Assembly: GCA_944324425.1 (NCBI GenBank)
Contig: CALUWE010000017.1
Location: 1 to 43,098 of the forward strand
Origin: Candidatus Gastranaerophilales bacterium
GTDB taxonomy: Bacteria; Cyanobacteriota; Vampirovibrionia; Gastranaerophilales; Gastranaerophilaceae
Direction of reading: 5' to 3'
Length of the DNA stretch: 43,098 bases
Part shown: positions 31,608 through 39,426 of the stretch, piece by piece
Layout: every line of letters begins with the position of its first letter
Numbering within the stretch: the stretch's first letter is position 1
Program-made: the position numbers and the translations under genes
The notes under the pieces: generated by a model
Seen by the model: only the letters and a program-made list of their open reading frames with translations
Told to the model about the DNA's origin: nothing
Database searches by the model: none

Positions 31608-31627
31608 GTACGACAACATAATCGTAC
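31608..31627. promoter_or_regulatory. Inverted repeat upstream of the fli cluster
   Basis: GTACGA, 8 nt, TCGTAC, between the preferred ATG of the lytic transglycosylase gene and the divergent coaD promoter. It could be an operator for the export cluster. If the GTG start at 31629 is used, this lies in coding sequence. Confidence 0.4.
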
Positions 31628-31779
31628 ACTTGGTATTAAACTTTACCTTTTTCCCTTTAATATCATCTAAATTAATGATTTTTCGGGTTTGGTCATAAAA
31701 ATCATTTAAAATATGTAACAAAAAATTTACAAAACCTAAAATAAAACCCGAGTTATAAACATGATAAAAAATTTGATAC

Positions 31780-31785
31780 TATAAT
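31780..31785 (+). promoter_or_regulatory. -10 box of coaD, leaderless GTG start
   Basis: A perfect TATAAT ends 6 nt before the GTG start at 31792, with no ribosome site between. No good -35 element is visible. Confidence 0.6.
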
Positions 31786-31791
31786 TAACTT

Positions 31792-32298
31792 GTGGACACA
31801 ATAAAAGAAGAAAAAATTGCAATATACCCTGGCAGCTTTGACCCTGTAACAAAGGGCCATATCGACATCTTAGAGAGAGCTTCCAAGATGTTTGACAAGG
31901 TTATAATTGCGGTTTTGAAAAACAATGATAAAAAATCGTTAATTCCTGTAGAAGATAGAGTAAACCTTATAAAAGAAGCAATTCAGGAGATAAAAAACAC
32001 GGAAGTTGATTCTTTTGACGGCTTAACGGTTGAATACGCAAGAAAAAAAGGAGCAAAATTTTTAATAAGAGGTTTAAGAGCAGTATCCGATTTTGAATAT
32101 GAAATGCAGTTATCTCAAGCCAATATGTCTATTGCACCTGATATCGGAACCGTTTTTCTAATCACAAAACCGAAATACAATTTCATATCTTCAGGCATTG
32201 TTAAAGAAGTTGCAAGCTACGGCGAAGATGTTTCAAAATTTGCTCCCAATTGTGTGGTAGAATATTTAAAAAGAAATAATAAGAAAGGTACAACATAA
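31792..32298 (+). CDS. coaD: Phosphopantetheine adenylyltransferase CoaD
   Basis: A 168-aa enzyme of coenzyme A synthesis, transferring AMP from ATP to 4'-phosphopantetheine. The nucleotidyltransferase motif IYPGSFDPVTKGH is near the N-terminus, with RGLRAVSDFEYE and the SSGIVKEVA motif (the ISSTxxR position of the superfamily). The GTG start at 31792 is the only sensible one; it has no Shine-Dalgarno but a TATAAT 6 nt upstream. The next gene begins 1 nt after its stop. It is divergent from the flagellar-type cluster. Confidence 0.95.
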   Translation: MDTIKEEKIAIYPGSFDPVTKGHIDILERASKMFDKVIIAVLKNNDKKSLIPVEDRVNLIKEAIQEIKNTEVDSFDGLTVEYARKKGAKFLIRGLRAVSDFEYEMQLSQANMSIAPDIGTVFLITKPKYNFISSGIVKEVASYGEDVSKFAPNCVVEYLKRNNKKGTT

Positions 32299-32299
32299 A

Positions 32300-32881
32300 A
32301 TGGTACAAGAAGGATTAAAATTATTTGCACTTTACGACAAATTGCAAGAACTGTTAGACGAAGGATTTGACATTATTCCTTCTCATTTAATGATTGTAAA
32401 AAGCAAAGAACTGAACAGAATCGTAGATTCTTTCCCCGATGCCATAGATGAAGGCATCAAAATGGCAAAGATGATTTTAAGAAATAAAGAAGAAATGATT
32501 CAAGACGCCAAAAATAAGGCTGAGCGAATTATTCAAGACGCAGAAAACGAAAAAAGAAGAATTTTGGATGAATCATCTTTGAGACGTGAAATGGAAGAAC
32601 AAGCAAAAGCGTTCAGAGAAAAAGTTATTCAAGAATGCGAAAATATCAAAATGAAGGCATTCGGAGAAGCTGAAAGCATTAGAATTGCTTCAAATGAAGA
32701 GGCTCTTAAAATGAAAGACGGCGCCCAAGCTTATGCGCAACAAATTTTGGTCAAAATCGAACAAGATTTAAACAATTTATTCCAAGTTGTTAAAAACGGC
32801 CAGCAGTATATAGCGCAAATGCGAAACGAAAACGATGAAATGGAAAGTCATTACATAAGAAGCGACGTTTCTAAAAGATAA
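32300..32881 (+). CDS. Coiled-coil protein, DivIVA/Cdv3-like
   Basis: A 193-aa protein dominated by a long Glu/Lys/Ala coiled coil (about 65-165), with segments like KNKAERIIQDAENEKRRILDES that resemble ATP synthase b/DivIVA-type helices. The N-terminal 50 residues (LKLFALYDKLQELLDEGFDIIPSHLMIVKS) form a small helical domain. An AAAGG ribosome site precedes the ATG, 1 nt after the coaD stop. In cyanobacteria, coaD is, as I recall, next to a DivIVA-like division gene (cdv3), and this pair resembles that arrangement. A division or membrane-scaffold role is inferred only. A strong terminator follows. Confidence 0.75.
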   Translation: MVQEGLKLFALYDKLQELLDEGFDIIPSHLMIVKSKELNRIVDSFPDAIDEGIKMAKMILRNKEEMIQDAKNKAERIIQDAENEKRRILDESSLRREMEEQAKAFREKVIQECENIKMKAFGEAESIRIASNEEALKMKDGAQAYAQQILVKIEQDLNNLFQVVKNGQQYIAQMRNENDEMESHYIRSDVSKR

Positions 32882-32884
32882 ATC

Positions 32885-32919
32885 AAAAACCGAAGGCAAA
32901 AAATTCCTTCGGTTTTTTA
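32885..32919 (+). terminator. Terminator of the coaD operon
   Basis: AAAAACCGAAGG and CCTTCGGTTTTT form a long stem followed by a T run. Confidence 0.9.
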
Positions 32920-32980
32920 TAAAAATACAAATTACCTTAGACAAAACTTTAAAGAGTAATTTTTAAACCTTTAATTGTGA

Positions 32981-32986
32981 TATTAT
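32981..32986 (+). promoter_or_regulatory. -10-like box of gshA
   Basis: TATTAT ends 6 nt before the ATG at 32993, with no ribosome site, suggesting a leaderless message. Confidence 0.5.
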
Positions 32987-32992
32987 TAGTTT

Positions 32993-34285
32993 ATGCAAAC
33001 CTGTATCATAAAACAAAAAGAACTGACTTTTGAAGATATTATAAGCTACTATATAAAAGGTGAAAACCAAAATCAAAGAATAGGGCTTGAATATGAAAGA
33101 ATATCGATAGATTCGAAAACATTTAAACAGGCAAGCTTTAAAAATTTATTTGAAATTATAAAAGATTTTTCAAAAATTAACGGTTTTGAATTAATTTATG
33201 ATAACGAAACAATAATAGGCGCAAAAAATAATGAAGGAACTTCAATTTCCTTAGAACCGGGCGGCCAATTCGAACTTAGTTTGGCACCGAAAGATAAACT
33301 TTACAACATTCATTTTGAAGCACAAAACTATTTAAGCCAAATTGATTATATAGCGGAAAAATACGGAATTAAATTTTTTGCAATCGGAAATCAGCCAAAA
33401 ACCACCTTCAAAGAAATGGAAATTTTAAACAAAAGAAGATATAAAATTATGGCTGATTATCTTCCAAAAATTGGACATCTTGCCCCTGTTATGATGAGAG
33501 AAACGGCAGGCGTTCAAATTAATTTGGATTATAAAAATTCAGCGGATGCAAAAAGGAAAATAAAAGCTGCAATTTTAATAAGCCCCTTTTTAACAGGCTT
33601 TTTTGCAAACAGCCCTTTTAGAGAAAACAAACTTACAAACTATAAAAGCGTAAGGGCGCTCGCATGGAAATATACGGGCCCCGACAGATGCAATTTGTTT
33701 TATAAAGACATAATCGATTCAAACTATAAAAATATCTATGAACTTTATGCAAACTACATTTTAGATGTTCCGATGATTTTTGTTTCAAGAGAAAATAATT
33801 ATCTTGAGTTAAACGGCAAAATAACTTTCAGAGAATTTATGAAAAAAGGATACAAAGGCTTATCGGCCGCAATGGAAGATTATCTTGTTCATCAAAGCCT
33901 GTGTTTTCCTGATATAAGGTTAAAAAACTGCATTGAAATAAGAAACCATGACAGCCAAAACCTAGATGTTGCAATTGGAATTGGGGCAATTTATAAAGGG
34001 CTTTTATATAACGATGATTCAATTGATAAAATTTTAGATTATTTTGCGCCCCTAAATTCATCAGACCTTGAAAATTACGGCTTTTTAGCAGCAAAATTCG
34101 GGGTTAATTTTGATGTTGAAAAATTAAAAACAGCGGCATTTGAAATTGTAAAAAAACTTTTATATATGGCGCAATTTAACTTAGAAGCAGACGAACAAAA
34201 ATACTTGGATTGGCTGATTGACCTTGTTAATTCTAAAAGGTGCATCGCAGATATTATTTTAGACGGTGTCAAAAACAATTTATAA
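32993..34285 (+). CDS. gshA: Glutamate-cysteine ligase, plant/cyanobacterial type
   Basis: A 430-aa member of the GCS2-type glutamate-cysteine ligases, the first enzyme of glutathione or gamma-glutamylcysteine synthesis. Marks include GLEYERISID near the N-terminus, SLEPGGQFELSLAP (the substrate and metal loop), KRRYKIMADYLPKIG, ETAGVQINLDY and FFANSPF. These fit the plant, alphaproteobacterial and cyanobacterial branch, not the E. coli GshA type. No gshB lies nearby, so the product may stay gamma-glutamylcysteine or be completed elsewhere. Leaderless start predicted. ybaK follows 16 nt downstream, likely cotranscribed. Confidence 0.88.
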   Translation: MQTCIIKQKELTFEDIISYYIKGENQNQRIGLEYERISIDSKTFKQASFKNLFEIIKDFSKINGFELIYDNETIIGAKNNEGTSISLEPGGQFELSLAPKDKLYNIHFEAQNYLSQIDYIAEKYGIKFFAIGNQPKTTFKEMEILNKRRYKIMADYLPKIGHLAPVMMRETAGVQINLDYKNSADAKRKIKAAILISPFLTGFFANSPFRENKLTNYKSVRALAWKYTGPDRCNLFYKDIIDSNYKNIYELYANYILDVPMIFVSRENNYLELNGKITFREFMKKGYKGLSAAMEDYLVHQSLCFPDIRLKNCIEIRNHDSQNLDVAIGIGAIYKGLLYNDDSIDKILDYFAPLNSSDLENYGFLAAKFGVNFDVEKLKTAAFEIVKKLLYMAQFNLEADEQKYLDWLIDLVNSKRCIADIILDGVKNNL

Positions 34286-34301
34286 AAAAGGGAATTAAAA
34301 G

Positions 34302-34772
34302 TTGGAAGAAAAAACAAACGTTGTAAGAATTTTAGACAAACTAAAAATTGACTATAAATTTCATTCCTACATTGACTCAAATGCAATTTCGGGCGTTGAT
34401 GTCGCAAAATACTTAAATCAAGATGAAAACAGGGTTTTTAAAACTCTTGTAACAGTAGCAAAATCAAAGAAAAATTATGTTTTTATGATTCCCGTCAATA
34501 AAGAATTAGATTTAAAAAAGGCGGCAAAAGCAGTTGGTGAAAAAGCGGTTGAAATGATAAAACAAAAAGATTTATTGCCATTAACGGGCTACATCCATGG
34601 GGGGTGTTCTCCAATCGGCATGAAAAAACACTTTTTAACCGTTATAGATAAAACCGCAAAAAACTTTGAAACAATAATTTTTAGTGCAGGAAAAATCGGC
34701 TTTCAGGTTGAATTAAGCCCGATTAAACTTCAAGAAATAATAAACGGGGAATTTTTTGACATTTTAAAATAA
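34302..34772 (+). CDS. ybaK: Cys-tRNA(Pro)/Cys-tRNA deacylase YbaK/EbsC
   Basis: A 156-aa YbaK-family editing enzyme that hydrolyses mischarged Cys-tRNA(Pro). The fold marks are KTLVTVAKSK with VFMIPVNKELDLKKAAKAVGEK, and GYIHGGCSPIGMKKH, the conserved G-x-x-x-G-x-x-S-P-x-G block. The start is a TTG at 34302 with AGGGAATT upstream. It follows gshA by 16 nt, both probably in one transcript. The hairpin at 34776-34799 ends the unit. Confidence 0.9.
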   Translation: MEEKTNVVRILDKLKIDYKFHSYIDSNAISGVDVAKYLNQDENRVFKTLVTVAKSKKNYVFMIPVNKELDLKKAAKAVGEKAVEMIKQKDLLPLTGYIHGGCSPIGMKKHFLTVIDKTAKNFETIIFSAGKIGFQVELSPIKLQEIINGEFFDILK

Positions 34773-34775
34773 AAA

Positions 34776-34799
34776 GCCGCCTTTTTATATCTTGGCGGC
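34776..34799. terminator. Hairpin between convergent ybaK and a regulator
   Basis: GCCGCC pairs with GGCGGC around a T-rich loop. It is flanked by A-rich and T-rich sequence on both sides and probably serves both convergent genes. Confidence 0.7.
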
Positions 34800-34807
34800 C
34801 GATTTAT

Positions 34808-35509
34808 TTATTTTGTCGAATTCTCGTCAACTAACCCCTCTTTTATTGCTTTAACTGCTGCCTGAACTCTGTCATCCACACAAAGCTTTTGCAAAATTGA
34901 ACAAACATGAGCCTTTGCCGTGTGTACTGAAACTATAAGTTCAGAAGCAATTTCAGTGTTTGATTTTCCTTTAACAAGCAGCCTTAAAACCTCTTGTTCT
35001 CTTTCCGTTAAGTGCCCTTTATCGTCTTTTGTTTCTTGCTTATAAATTAATTGGGTGTTTTCAGGCCTTGGGAAAATTTTCAAAGCGGTTTTACAAACAT
35101 TAGGGTCTAACCAGCAAGCCCCTTGATTTACCTGCTTAATAACATCAGCTAAAGTGTCAGGGTCAATATCTTTCATGCAATATCCTGTTGCCCCCGCCCC
35201 TAATGACGCCATAACTTCTTCTTCTCTGTCATGAGATGTTAAAATGATAACTTTTATATTTTTGTTAGTATTATTTTCCATAATTTTCATAGTGGCTTCC
35301 AACCCGTTCATATCAGGAAGCCCTAAATCCATAATGACAACATCGGGACTTTTTTGTTCAATCATTTTAAGGGCATCTTCCGCATTTTCAGCCTCATTTA
35401 TAACTTCAATATCTTCATGATTATTTAATGCACACCTGAGACCAACTCTTGTCAGTTTATAGTCTTCAACAATCATAACTTTAACAGGCGCCGCGCTTAA
35501 TGTTGTCAT
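34808..35509 (-). CDS. NarL/FixJ-family response regulator, orphan
   Basis: A 233-aa regulator with a receiver domain (Asp61 in VIMDLGLPD, Thr/Ser switch in ILTSHD, Lys in YCMKD) and a LuxR-type helix-turn-helix at the C-terminus (LTEREQEVLRLLVKGKSNTEIA, VSVHTAKAHVCSILQKL). It is a paralogue of the regulator at 8359-9027, sharing spacing and the KAHV-ILQKL recognition region. No kinase gene is adjacent, so it is an orphan that may be fed by the kinase at 6847-8358 or another sensor. A strong AAGGAGAGG ribosome site precedes the ATG. Confidence 0.93.
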   Translation of the reverse strand: MTTLSAAPVKVMIVEDYKLTRVGLRCALNNHEDIEVINEAENAEDALKMIEQKSPDVVIMDLGLPDMNGLEATMKIMENNTNKNIKVIILTSHDREEEVMASLGAGATGYCMKDIDPDTLADVIKQVNQGACWLDPNVCKTALKIFPRPENTQLIYKQETKDDKGHLTEREQEVLRLLVKGKSNTEIASELIVSVHTAKAHVCSILQKLCVDDRVQAAVKAIKEGLVDENSTK

Positions 35510-35686
35510 TTTCCTCTCCTTTTTATTTTAAAAGTATATTATCCTTTTTGCCTTGTTATTACTACCTTTTTGGTCATTTGAACTAATTTTATAATTCATT
35601 TTTGAAATTTAATATTGCCCGATTGGGTAGTTTCAACAAATAAAACGGACGGAAACAACGGCAAAAAACAACTGTTTTGTTGTTAA

Positions 35687-36133
35687 TTAATAATTTTTTA
35701 AATTTCTGGAAATATCTTTTTTCTTAAGGGTTTCTCTTTTATCATAAAGCTTTTTACCTTTGCACAACGCAATCTCAAGCTTTAAATAGCCTTTTGATAA
35801 AAAAGCATTCAAGGGGATAATAGTATAATTTTCTTGTTTTTGCTTATTTAAAATTTTTAAAATTTCTTTTTTGTTTAATAAAAGTTTTCTGACTCTTAAA
35901 GGCTCATGGTTATAGCGGTTTCCCATATCATAAGGGCTTATATGGCAGTTATAGAGCCACGCTTCAAAGTTTTCAATTTTTATGAATGAATCTTTAAGAT
36001 TTATTGCACCCGATCGAACGGATTTTATTTCAGTTCCCGTCAAAACTATTCCCGCCGTGTACTTTTCAAAAATCGAATAGTCAAAGTAGGCTTTTTTATT
36101 GGATGATATGATTTTTACATTTTCATTTTTCAT
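35687..36133 (-). CDS. smpB: tmRNA-binding protein SmpB
   Basis: A 148-aa SmpB, needed for trans-translation rescue of stalled ribosomes together with tmRNA. Marks are KKAYFDYSIFEKYTAGIVLTGTEIKSVRSG, DSFIKIENFEAWLYNCHI, and the C-terminal KKLYDKRETLKKKD region. The reading frame opens at an ATG at 36142, but TATAAT lies across that codon and ends 7 nt before the ATG at 36133, so the latter is the probable start. No tmRNA gene (ssrA) was recognised nearby. Confidence 0.94.
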   Translation of the reverse strand: MKNENVKIISSNKKAYFDYSIFEKYTAGIVLTGTEIKSVRSGAINLKDSFIKIENFEAWLYNCHISPYDMGNRYNHEPLRVRKLLLNKKEILKILNKQKQENYTIIPLNAFLSKGYLKLEIALCKGKKLYDKRETLKKKDISRNLKNY

Positions 36134-36140
36134 AAAAAAC

Positions 36141-36146
36141 ATTATA
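36141..36146 (-). promoter_or_regulatory. -10 box of smpB
   Basis: A perfect TATAAT on the minus strand ends 7 nt before the ATG at 36133 and decides the start codon. Confidence 0.6.
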
Positions 36147-36217
36147 TCATAAAAATATATTTTATTTTTTTATAAGCTAAAGAGGAAGCGAGTTTAAGCC
36201 CCATTTGTCATGGCGGT

Positions 36218-36241
36218 TTTACAATGAATTATAATTGTAAA
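36218..36241. promoter_or_regulatory. Inverted repeat, operator candidate upstream of nrdD
   Basis: TTTACAAT, 8 nt (GAATTATA), ATTGTAAA. It is a perfect 8-bp dyad in the intergenic region shared by smpB and nrdD, about 54 bp before the nrdD -35 element. It may bind a redox or metal regulator; it does not match the common NrdR box that I know. The rest of the 300-bp gap is AT-rich. Confidence 0.5.
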
Positions 36242-36294
36242 GTAAACATTTTTTAATTTTTATCTCTTAATATTAAACATAAATCTTTGGATTG

Positions 36295-36323
36295 TTGACA
36301 TGCTTTTAATAAAAAACTAAATT
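36295..36323 (+). promoter_or_regulatory. Promoter of nrdD
   Basis: TTGACA (36295-36300), 17 bp, TAAATT (36318-36323). This leaves a leader of about 115 nt. An AAGGAG lies at about 36334 but only a TTG-TAG follows it; the nrdD ribosome site GGAAGG is just before 36443. Confidence 0.6.
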
Positions 36324-36442
36324 AATATACATAAAGGAGTTATTGTAGATTAATTTTAAATTTTTTTAAATTTGAAAAGCAGTTGACCCCCTTTTAATGG
36401 TAGAGATAAAGAAAATTATATAGTAGAGCGGAAGGCGAAATT

Positions 36443-38752
36443 ATGCAAAACTATTCGGATAAGTATAATAGTACTCTGAATTTAAAAAGTGTAGCAAATA
36501 CAAAAAACGGTCAAGAAACCGGTTTTAATGCCGCAAATGAAGCAACATCACCAATTCAAGGTGCCTTCAATCGTGAAAACATTGCCGTTCAGCAAAGCAA
36601 TGTAATTCAAATGCCTATTAATACACCATCTCACGTTACCATTATCAAAAAAGACGGCACACAGGAAGAATACAACATTCAAAAAGTCGTAAATGCGGTT
36701 AAAAAATCTGCCGCAAGAATGATGATAACCTTCACTGATGATGAAATCAACCAAATTTGCGCCCTTGTTGACGCTAAAGTTATGTCAATGGGCAAAAAAG
36801 AAGTTCAAATTCTTGATATGCACAATATCGTAGAATCCGTATTGGAAGCGGTTAACCCGAAAGTTGCACAAAGTTACAGAAATTATAGAAACTATAAACA
36901 AGATTTTGTTTCTATGCTTGATAAAGTTTATCAGGAATCACAAAAAATTATGTACATTGGCGATAAAGAAAATTCAAATTCGGATTCTGCCCTTGTATCA
37001 ACAAAACGTTCACTTGTCTTTAACCAATTAAATAAAGAACTGTACAAAAAATTCTTCTTAACGGTTGAAGACCTTCAGGCGGTTAGAGATGGCTACATCT
37101 ACATTCACGATATGTCAGCAAGAAGAGACACAATGAATTGCTGCTTATTTGATGTAACGGAAGTTTTAAAAGGCGGCTTTGAAATGGGCAACCTTTGGTA
37201 TAATGAACCAAAAAGCTTAGATGTTGCATTTGACGTTATAGGCGACATTGTTATGTCAGCTGCAAGCCAACAATATGGCGGCTTTACCGTTCCTGAAGTT
37301 GATAAAATTTTAGCGCCATATGCTGAAAAAACCTATAAAAAAGAATTTGAAAGATATATTTCTTTGGGTCTTCCCTTTGAAAAAGCTGATGAAGAAGCAA
37401 CAAAAGATGTTCAAAACGACTTTGAACAAGGTTTTCAAGGCTGGGAATATAAATTTAACACTGTTGCTTCATCTCGTGGCGATTACCCGTTCATCACAAT
37501 TACATTGGGCTTAGGAACGGGCAAATATGAAAAAATGGCATCAATTGCCGCTCTTAAAATCAGAATGAACGGTCAAGGCAAGAAAACCTGCAAAAAACCT
37601 GTTTTATTCCCGAAAGTTGTATTCCTTTATGATGAAGAACTTCATACTGAGGGAAAAGAACTCCACGATGTATTTTTAGCAGGCGTTGAATGTTCTAAAA
37701 AAGCAATGTATCCCGATTGGTTAAGCTTAACAGGCGAAGGCTATGTTGCTTCAATGTATAAAAAATATAAAAGAGTGGTATCTCCGATGGGCTGCCGTGC
37801 ATTCCTTTCACCTTGGTTTGAAAGAGGCGGAATGAAACCTGCGGATGAAAACGATAAACCTATCTTTGTCGGCCGTTTCAATATAGGAGCTGTAAGCTTG
37901 CATTTGCCTATGATTTATGCAAAAGCCAAGAAAGAATCTAAAGATTTCTATGAAGTTTTAGATTACTATATGGATTTAATCAGAAAAATTCATATAAGAA
38001 CATATGAATACTTGGGCGAATTAAAAGCTTCAATTAACCCTCTTGCATTCTGTGAAGGCGGTTTCTACGGCGGACATTTAGGCTTCCATGATAAGATTAA
38101 ACCTATTTTAAAATCAGCAACCGCATCATTCGGTATTACCGCATTGAATGAACTTCAAGAACTCTACAACGGCAAATCTTTGGTTGAAGACGGCCAATTT
38201 GCACTTGATGTTATGGAATACATCAACAAAAAAGTTAACGAATTTAAAGAACAAGACGGCTACCTTTATGCAATCTATGGAACTCCGGCAGAATCATTGT
38301 GCGGTTTGCAAGTTGAACAATTCAGAAAAAAATACGGCATTGTTGAAAACGTTTCAGACAGGGGCTATGTTTCAAACAGCTTCCACTGTCATGTAACAGA
38401 AAAAATTACCCCGACCCAAAAACAAGACTTAGAAAAAAGGTTCTGGGATTTATTAAACGGCGGTAAAATTCAATATGTTAAATACCCAATCTCATATAAC
38501 ACAAAAGCAATTGAAACTCTTGTTAAACGTGCTATGAAAATGGGCTTTTATGAAGGTGTTAACCTTTCTCTTGCATATTGCGACGATTGCGGGCACCAAG
38601 AACTTTCAATGGATGTTTGCCCGAAATGCGGTTCAAAGAATTTAACCAAAATCGACAGAATGAACGGCTATCTTTCATATTCAAGAGTAAAAGGCGATAC
38701 CAGATTAAACGAAGCCAAAATGGAAGAAATTAAAGACAGAGTAAGTATGTAA
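36443..38752 (+). CDS. nrdD: Anaerobic ribonucleoside-triphosphate reductase NrdD
   Basis: A 769-aa class III ribonucleotide reductase, making dNTPs without oxygen. Residues 1-60 are an unusual Asn/Gln-rich extension. An ATP-cone allosteric domain follows (about 62-150). The catalytic barrel spans the middle (DGYIYIHDMSARRDTMNCCLFD, SPMGCRAFLSPW). Near the C-terminus are four zinc cysteines (CDDC and CPKC), and the glycyl radical lies in RMNGYLSY, Gly about 742. A GGAAGG ribosome site precedes the ATG. nrdG follows, separated by a hairpin. Confidence 0.96.
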   Translation: MQNYSDKYNSTLNLKSVANTKNGQETGFNAANEATSPIQGAFNRENIAVQQSNVIQMPINTPSHVTIIKKDGTQEEYNIQKVVNAVKKSAARMMITFTDDEINQICALVDAKVMSMGKKEVQILDMHNIVESVLEAVNPKVAQSYRNYRNYKQDFVSMLDKVYQESQKIMYIGDKENSNSDSALVSTKRSLVFNQLNKELYKKFFLTVEDLQAVRDGYIYIHDMSARRDTMNCCLFDVTEVLKGGFEMGNLWYNEPKSLDVAFDVIGDIVMSAASQQYGGFTVPEVDKILAPYAEKTYKKEFERYISLGLPFEKADEEATKDVQNDFEQGFQGWEYKFNTVASSRGDYPFITITLGLGTGKYEKMASIAALKIRMNGQGKKTCKKPVLFPKVVFLYDEELHTEGKELHDVFLAGVECSKKAMYPDWLSLTGEGYVASMYKKYKRVVSPMGCRAFLSPWFERGGMKPADENDKPIFVGRFNIGAVSLHLPMIYAKAKKESKDFYEVLDYYMDLIRKIHIRTYEYLGELKASINPLAFCEGGFYGGHLGFHDKIKPILKSATASFGITALNELQELYNGKSLVEDGQFALDVMEYINKKVNEFKEQDGYLYAIYGTPAESLCGLQVEQFRKKYGIVENVSDRGYVSNSFHCHVTEKITPTQKQDLEKRFWDLLNGGKIQYVKYPISYNTKAIETLVKRAMKMGFYEGVNLSLAYCDDCGHQELSMDVCPKCGSKNLTKIDRMNGYLSYSRVKGDTRLNEAKMEEIKDRVSM

Positions 38753-38777
38753 AAGCTTACAAAAGAATATTCAAATA

Positions 38778-38808
38778 AAAATGTTGCTTAAATTCAAGCA
38801 ACATTTTT
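38778..38808 (+). terminator. Hairpin between nrdD and nrdG
   Basis: AAAATGTTGCTT and AAGCAACATTTT form a 12-bp stem followed by T residues. It lies in the 71-nt gap before nrdG, so it may terminate part of the nrdD transcript or stabilise its 3' end and set the NrdD:NrdG ratio. Confidence 0.8.
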
Positions 38809-38823
38809 ATAAAGGGAGAAAAA

Positions 38824-39342
38824 ATGAGATACCATAACATCACCAAAGACGATATGCTAAACGGCGAAGGCCTAAGAGTTGTATTATGGGTTGCAGGCTG
38901 CACTCACCACTGCAAAAACTGCCACAACCCAATCACTTGGGATATTACAGGCGGCATTGAATTTGATGAAGCAGCTGAAAATGAAATATTTGAGGAGCTT
39001 GAAAAAGACCATATAGATGGAATTACATTCTCTGGCGGCGACCCTCTGCACCCTTTAAATAGAGAAGATGTTGACAATTTAATTCAAAAAATTCATTCAA
39101 AATATCCGAATAAAACAATTTGGTTATATACGGGCTATACCTATGAAGAAATAAAAGATTTTGAAGGGCTTCCATATATTGATGTTTTGGTTGACGGCGA
39201 ATTTGTTGAAGAATTAAAAGATGAAAAACTTTATTGGATAGGAAGTTCAAATCAAAGAATCATAGATATAAAAAACACAATAAAAACCGGTGAAATAGTG
39301 ATATACGAGGACAACAAACAAGCTAAGCTTGCTTCAATATAA
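38824..39342 (+). CDS. nrdG: Anaerobic ribonucleotide reductase activating protein NrdG
   Basis: A 172-aa radical-SAM activase that generates the glycyl radical in NrdD. The motif CTHHCKNC (C-x3-C-x2-C, about residues 26-33) binds the 4Fe-4S cluster. GEGLRVVLWVAGC precedes it, and FSGGDPLHP is the conserved SAM-contacting block. Size is normal for the family. A GGGAGA ribosome site gives the start. It forms an operon with nrdD through partial read-through of the intervening hairpin. Confidence 0.95.
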   Translation: MRYHNITKDDMLNGEGLRVVLWVAGCTHHCKNCHNPITWDITGGIEFDEAAENEIFEELEKDHIDGITFSGGDPLHPLNREDVDNLIQKIHSKYPNKTIWLYTGYTYEEIKDFEGLPYIDVLVDGEFVEELKDEKLYWIGSSNQRIIDIKNTIKTGEIVIYEDNKQAKLASI

Positions 39343-39347
39343 GATAC

Positions 39348-39382
39348 AAAAAAAAGAATACTTTCTTTAGTATCCTTTTTTT
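39348..39382 (+). terminator. Terminator of nrdG
   Basis: An A run, GAATAC and GTATCC (one mismatch), then a T run, directly after the nrdG stop. Confidence 0.75.
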
Positions 39383-39426
39383 AAACTGCTCCATATTCCA
39401 TCGTTCTATAGTTCAAATTGCACCTA

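Noticed and set aside
24705-31629. Injectisome (virulence-type) type III system
   Set aside because: FliF is of full flagellar size with two membrane helices and FliE is typical, so the flagellar branch fits better, though the apparatus may be reduced.
36143-36442. Riboswitch or small peptide gene upstream of nrdD
   Set aside because: I could not build a convincing known riboswitch fold; the AAGGAG at about 36334 leads only to a TTG-TAG pair.
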